Origin: Bacteroidota bacterium
Lineage (GTDB): Bacteria; Bacteroidota; Bacteroidia; M30B66
Length of the DNA: 7,305 nucleotides
NCBI GenBank assembly: GCA_020438185.1
Contig: JAGQVC010000074.1
Coordinates: 1 to 7,305 of the forward strand
Direction of reading: 5' to 3'
Position 1 is the first letter of the stretch. Every line of letters begins with the position of its first letter. A program made the translations under genes and the position numbers. Shown here piece by piece: positions 5,186 through 7,305 of this stretch. The notes beneath the pieces are model-generated. The model ran no database searches. It saw only the letters and a list, made by a program, of their open reading frames with translations, and was not told the origin of the DNA.

Positions 5186-6343
5186 ATGCCAAGTTATAAA
5201 TCAAGTATTTATTCAAAATTACCTGCGGTTAATACATCCATTTTCTCTGTCATGTCGGCTTTGTCGGCCGAACACGGAGCAATTAATCTTTCGCAGGGTT
5301 TCCCCGGATTTGATTGCGATGATCAGTTAAAAGAACTGGTTAACAAAGCCATGCAAGCCGGTAATAATCAATATGCACCAATGCCGGGACTGATGGTTTT
5401 ACGTGAAGCAATTGCGGAAAAAACAGCAAACCTGTATGGCGCTGAATATGACCCTGAAACAGAAGTTACGATTACCGCGGGAGCAACACAGGCTATTTAT
5501 ACAGCTATTTCGGCTTTGGTTAAAGAAGGCGAAGAAGTAATTGTAATTGAACCTGCCTATGATTGCTATTTACCTGCGATAGAACTTGCCGGGGCCAAGC
5601 CGGTTTTCTTTCAGCTTCAGCAGGATGATTTTTCAATTAACTGGACCGAATTTCTTAAGATAGTAAATCCACGCACGAGGATGATTATCATTAACTCGCC
5701 TCATAATCCCAGTGGAGCAGTTCTTTCTGAGAATGACATCCGTCAGCTTGAAAAGCTGACTAAAAACACAGAAATCATTATTCTGAGTGACGAAGTTTAT
5801 GAGCATATCATATTCGATGGGCAAAGTCACTTCAGCATGTGCCGTTTCCCGGCACTGGCTGAACGAAGTCTTATTGTGTCGTCGTTTGGGAAAACCTATC
5901 ATACCACGGGTTGGAAAATGGGTTATTGCTTGGGTCCGGCAAACCTCATGAAAGAATTCAGGAAGGTTCACCAATTTGTGGTTTTTTCAGTGAACACTCC
6001 TGTTCAGGTAGCTTATGCGGAATTTCTTAAGAAAAAGGAGGCTTACGAGCAGCTAGCAGCTTTTTACCAGCAAAAGCGTGACTTCTTCAACAGGCTTTTC
6101 GAAGGAAGCCGTTTTACATTAAAGCCGGCTGCAGGAACCTATTTTCAATTGCTTGGGTACAGTAAAATTTCGGAAGAGGACGATGTGAATTTTGCGCGAC
6201 GTCTTACAATTGAACATGGAGTTGCCTCGATTCCGGTATCTGTTTTCTACCACAAAAAACGCGATTCCCGTTTACTGAGGTTTTGCTTTGCCAAAAATGA
6301 AGATGAACTGGAGCGGGCGGCCGAAAAACTTATAAAGCTATGA
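5186..6343 (+). CDS. ybdL: PLP-dependent aminotransferase, YbdL/methionine (glutamine transaminase K-like) type
   Basis: A 385-residue fold-type I class I/II aminotransferase. E. coli YbdL and the related mammalian glutamine transaminase K/kynurenine aminotransferases act on methionine, glutamine and aromatic amino acids. Visible features: AINLSQGFPGFDC (32-44), typical of this subgroup; the cofactor phosphate loop AGATQAIYTAI (98-108); N174 in SPHNPSG; D202 and Y205 in SDEVY; the Schiff-base lysine K236 in SSFGKTYHTTGWKMGY; and carboxylate-binding R365 in RLLRFCF. All catalytic residues are intact. The ATG at 5186 follows a TAnnTTTG promoter by 19 bases, which excludes the upstream alternatives. 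The stop overlaps the omega-amidase start (ATGA, 6340-6343), so translation is coupled. That partner supports glutamine as amino donor and a keto acid such as the methionine-salvage 4-methylthio-2-oxobutanoate as acceptor. Substrate preference is inferred from family and neighbour. Confidence 0.9.
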   Translation: MPSYKSSIYSKLPAVNTSIFSVMSALSAEHGAINLSQGFPGFDCDDQLKELVNKAMQAGNNQYAPMPGLMVLREAIAEKTANLYGAEYDPETEVTITAGATQAIYTAISALVKEGEEVIVIEPAYDCYLPAIELAGAKPVFFQLQQDDFSINWTEFLKIVNPRTRMIIINSPHNPSGAVLSENDIRQLEKLTKNTEIIILSDEVYEHIIFDGQSHFSMCRFPALAERSLIVSSFGKTYHTTGWKMGYCLGPANLMKEFRKVHQFVVFSVNTPVQVAYAEFLKKKEAYEQLAAFYQQKRDFFNRLFEGSRFTLKPAAGTYFQLLGYSKISEEDDVNFARRLTIEHGVASIPVSVFYHKKRDSRLLRFCFAKNEDELERAAEKLIKL

Positions 6344-7128
6344 ATCTGAGAGTTGCCATGGTTCAAACACGCTTGCACTGGCAGGACAGGGAAGCCAATC
6401 TGGAATCACTTTCGGAGCGTCTTTCAACCATTAGCGGCAGCACCGATATTATTGTTTTACCTGAAATGTTCAGTACCGGGTTCAGCATGGATACATCAGT
6501 TGCCGAACCTATGGAAGGGCATGCCATGAAATGGATGCTTAGTAAGGCGAACGAATTTAGTTCGGTAGTGTGCGGTAGTCTAATGATTCGCGAAAACGGT
6601 GAGTTTTTTAACCGACTCATCTGGATGCATCCTGACGGGAGTTACGATTGTTCCGACAAGAAGCACCTTTTTAGAATGGCAGGGGAAAACAAGCATTTTT
6701 CTGCCGGGAAAGAAAGACTAATTGTTCGGCTTGGAAGCTGGAAAATTTGTCCGCTGGTTTGTTATGATTTACGTTTTCCGGTGTGGTCGCGCAACCAAAT
6801 CAGGAATGGAGACTATGATTATGACATGCTCATATACGTAGCCAACTGGCCCGAGCGGCGGGCGCATGCCTGGAAATCACTTCTTGTAGCCAGAGCAATT
6901 GAAAATCAGGCTTATGTTGTTGGTGTTAACCGTGTTGGCCGCGACGGAAACGATATTGGTTACTCGGGCGACTCTGCAGTAATTGATTATCAGGGCGACA
7001 AAATTAGTCGTACCGAAAAGTACGGCGATCGGGTTGAGGTAATCGAACTTTCGCTGGAAGCTATGCAGAATTTCAGAAAGTCGTTTCCGGTTTTGGAGGA
7101 TGCTGATCAATTTAATTTTTTACCATGA
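6340..7128 (+). CDS. yafV: Omega-amidase (nitrilase superfamily, YafV/Nit2 type)
   Basis: A 262-residue carbon-nitrogen hydrolase, the usual size for YafV/Nit2. Omega-amidase hydrolyses 2-oxoglutaramate (and 2-oxosuccinamate) to 2-oxoglutarate and ammonia, pulling glutamine transamination forward; it is cytosolic. The catalytic triad is visible: E42 (VLPEMFSTGF), K107 (SDKKHLF) and C141 (PLVCYDLRFPVWSRN), with the supporting glutamate E115 (MAGEN). WPERRAHAWKSLLVARAIENQ (170-190) and VGVNRVGRDGNDIGYSGDS (194-212) are typical of the YafV group rather than nitrilases or NAD synthetase amidases. The start overlaps the aminotransferase stop by 4 bases, and its own stop overlaps the next ATG in the same way (7125-7128), so three genes form one translationally coupled unit. 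The aminotransferase partner strengthens the assignment. Confidence 0.92.
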   Translation: MNLRVAMVQTRLHWQDREANLESLSERLSTISGSTDIIVLPEMFSTGFSMDTSVAEPMEGHAMKWMLSKANEFSSVVCGSLMIRENGEFFNRLIWMHPDGSYDCSDKKHLFRMAGENKHFSAGKERLIVRLGSWKICPLVCYDLRFPVWSRNQIRNGDYDYDMLIYVANWPERRAHAWKSLLVARAIENQAYVVGVNRVGRDGNDIGYSGDSAVIDYQGDKISRTEKYGDRVEVIELSLEAMQNFRKSFPVLEDADQFNFLP

Positions 7129-7305
7129 GGAAGTTTCTGTTAATCATTCTGTTATTTCAATTTTCAGGAATTGGCGCCCAGGTTTGGTTTAGAATCAGTG
7201 CAGTTCCGGCAAATACCCCTTCGGGGGATGATCTTTTTTTGGCCGGCTCATTCAACAATTGGAACGAAGCCAGTCAGGCTTTTCGGTTTGAGCAAAGTTC
7301 CCCCG
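7125..7305 (+). CDS. Secreted protein with N-terminal CBM20/CBM48-like fold (3' end outside window)
   Basis: Only the first 60 residues are present. A signal peptide is clear: MRKFLLIILLFQFSGIGA, probable cleavage after A18 before QVWF. The mature start reads VWFRISAVPANTPSGDDLF followed by LAGSFNNWNEAS (39-50). This resembles the starch-binding modules CBM20 and CBM48 or the AMPK glycogen-binding fold, where the G-x-F-N-x-W turn is characteristic. In Bacteroidetes such modules often precede esterase-like or alpha-amylase domains, but the rest is beyond the window, so catalytic function cannot be stated. The ATG overlaps the omega-amidase stop by 4 bases. A short C4-TTCG-G4 self-complementary stretch at 7216-7227 lies within the coding sequence. 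Confidence 0.8.
   Translation, partial: MRKFLLIILLFQFSGIGAQVWFRISAVPANTPSGDDLFLAGSFNNWNEASQAFRFEQSSP

Noticed and set aside
5103..5330. Small + strand open frame beginning before the aminotransferase
   Set aside because: It crosses the aminotransferase promoter and start in another frame and ends inside that gene with no conserved features.
7216..7227. C4-TTCG-G4 hairpin as a regulatory or terminator element
   Set aside because: It lies within the signal-peptide-bearing coding sequence (codons for Asn-Thr-Pro-Ser-Gly-Asp), with the T run (7232-7238) several bases away; codon use explains it. Premature termination cannot be excluded but is not supported.
1..7305. Search for CRISPR arrays, tRNA/rRNA genes, insertion sequences, phage or toxin-antitoxin genes
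   Set aside because: No regularly spaced repeats, cloverleaf segments, transposase motifs or terminal inverted repeats were seen; the window is filled by recognisable core genes.

Overview
The window looks like a chromosomal segment from a Bacteroidota (Bacteroidetes) bacterium of moderate GC content. Three things point there. At least four genes have a Bacteroidetes-type -7 promoter box (TAnnTTTG). Shine-Dalgarno sequences are almost absent. The protein types also fit: ligase-associated MBL exonuclease, a MarR-YceI pair, methylmalonyl-CoA epimerase, and a secreted protein with a starch-binding-like N-terminus. I cannot narrow it to a genus. No tRNA, rRNA, CRISPR array, transposase or phage gene is visible, and base composition looks even throughout. 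No stretch over 300 bases lacks a gene.

Layout, left to right. (1) Positions 1-365: the C-terminal end of an HflX GTPase on the + strand, running head-on into (2) an Xaa-Pro aminopeptidase (pepP, - strand, 369-1670) with only 3 bases between the stop codons. (3) A 89-base gap holds a weak terminator and a GC-rich mini-hairpin; upstream of pepP on the - strand is methylmalonyl-CoA epimerase (1760-2164). (4) Divergent from the epimerase is an MBL/beta-CASP nuclease of the ligase-associated exonuclease type (2216-3238). (5) A MarR-family regulator (3326-3784) and a YceI-family lipoprotein (3818-4471) form a two-gene unit. It ends at a strong bidirectional terminator (4493-4527) shared with (6) the convergent SlyD-type FKBP prolyl isomerase (4551-5066, - strand). 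(7) Divergent from slyD is a tightly packed operon: a YbdL-type methionine/glutamine aminotransferase (5186-6343), an omega-amidase (6340-7128) and the start of a secreted protein with a CBM20/CBM48-like fold (7125 to the window end). Both junctions are 4-base ATGA overlaps.

How the genes work together. The aminotransferase and omega-amidase are a natural metabolic pair: glutamine-dependent transamination of a keto acid, such as the methionine-salvage keto acid, yields 2-oxoglutaramate, which omega-amidase hydrolyses. MarR probably controls its own gene and yceI through a tandem dyad that I can see lying across the marR promoter. The other genes look like independent housekeeping functions.

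Most of the window is ordinary core genome. The most interesting signals are regulatory: the tandem ATGT-N4-ACAT operator candidate at marR, and two genes (marR and the epimerase) whose promoter boxes sit so close to the ATG that their mRNAs should be leaderless or nearly so. A ligase-associated exonuclease with no ligase or helicase beside it, and a secreted glycan-binding protein coupled to a cytosolic omega-amidase, are also worth a second look. I did not find convincing evidence of an entirely new system.
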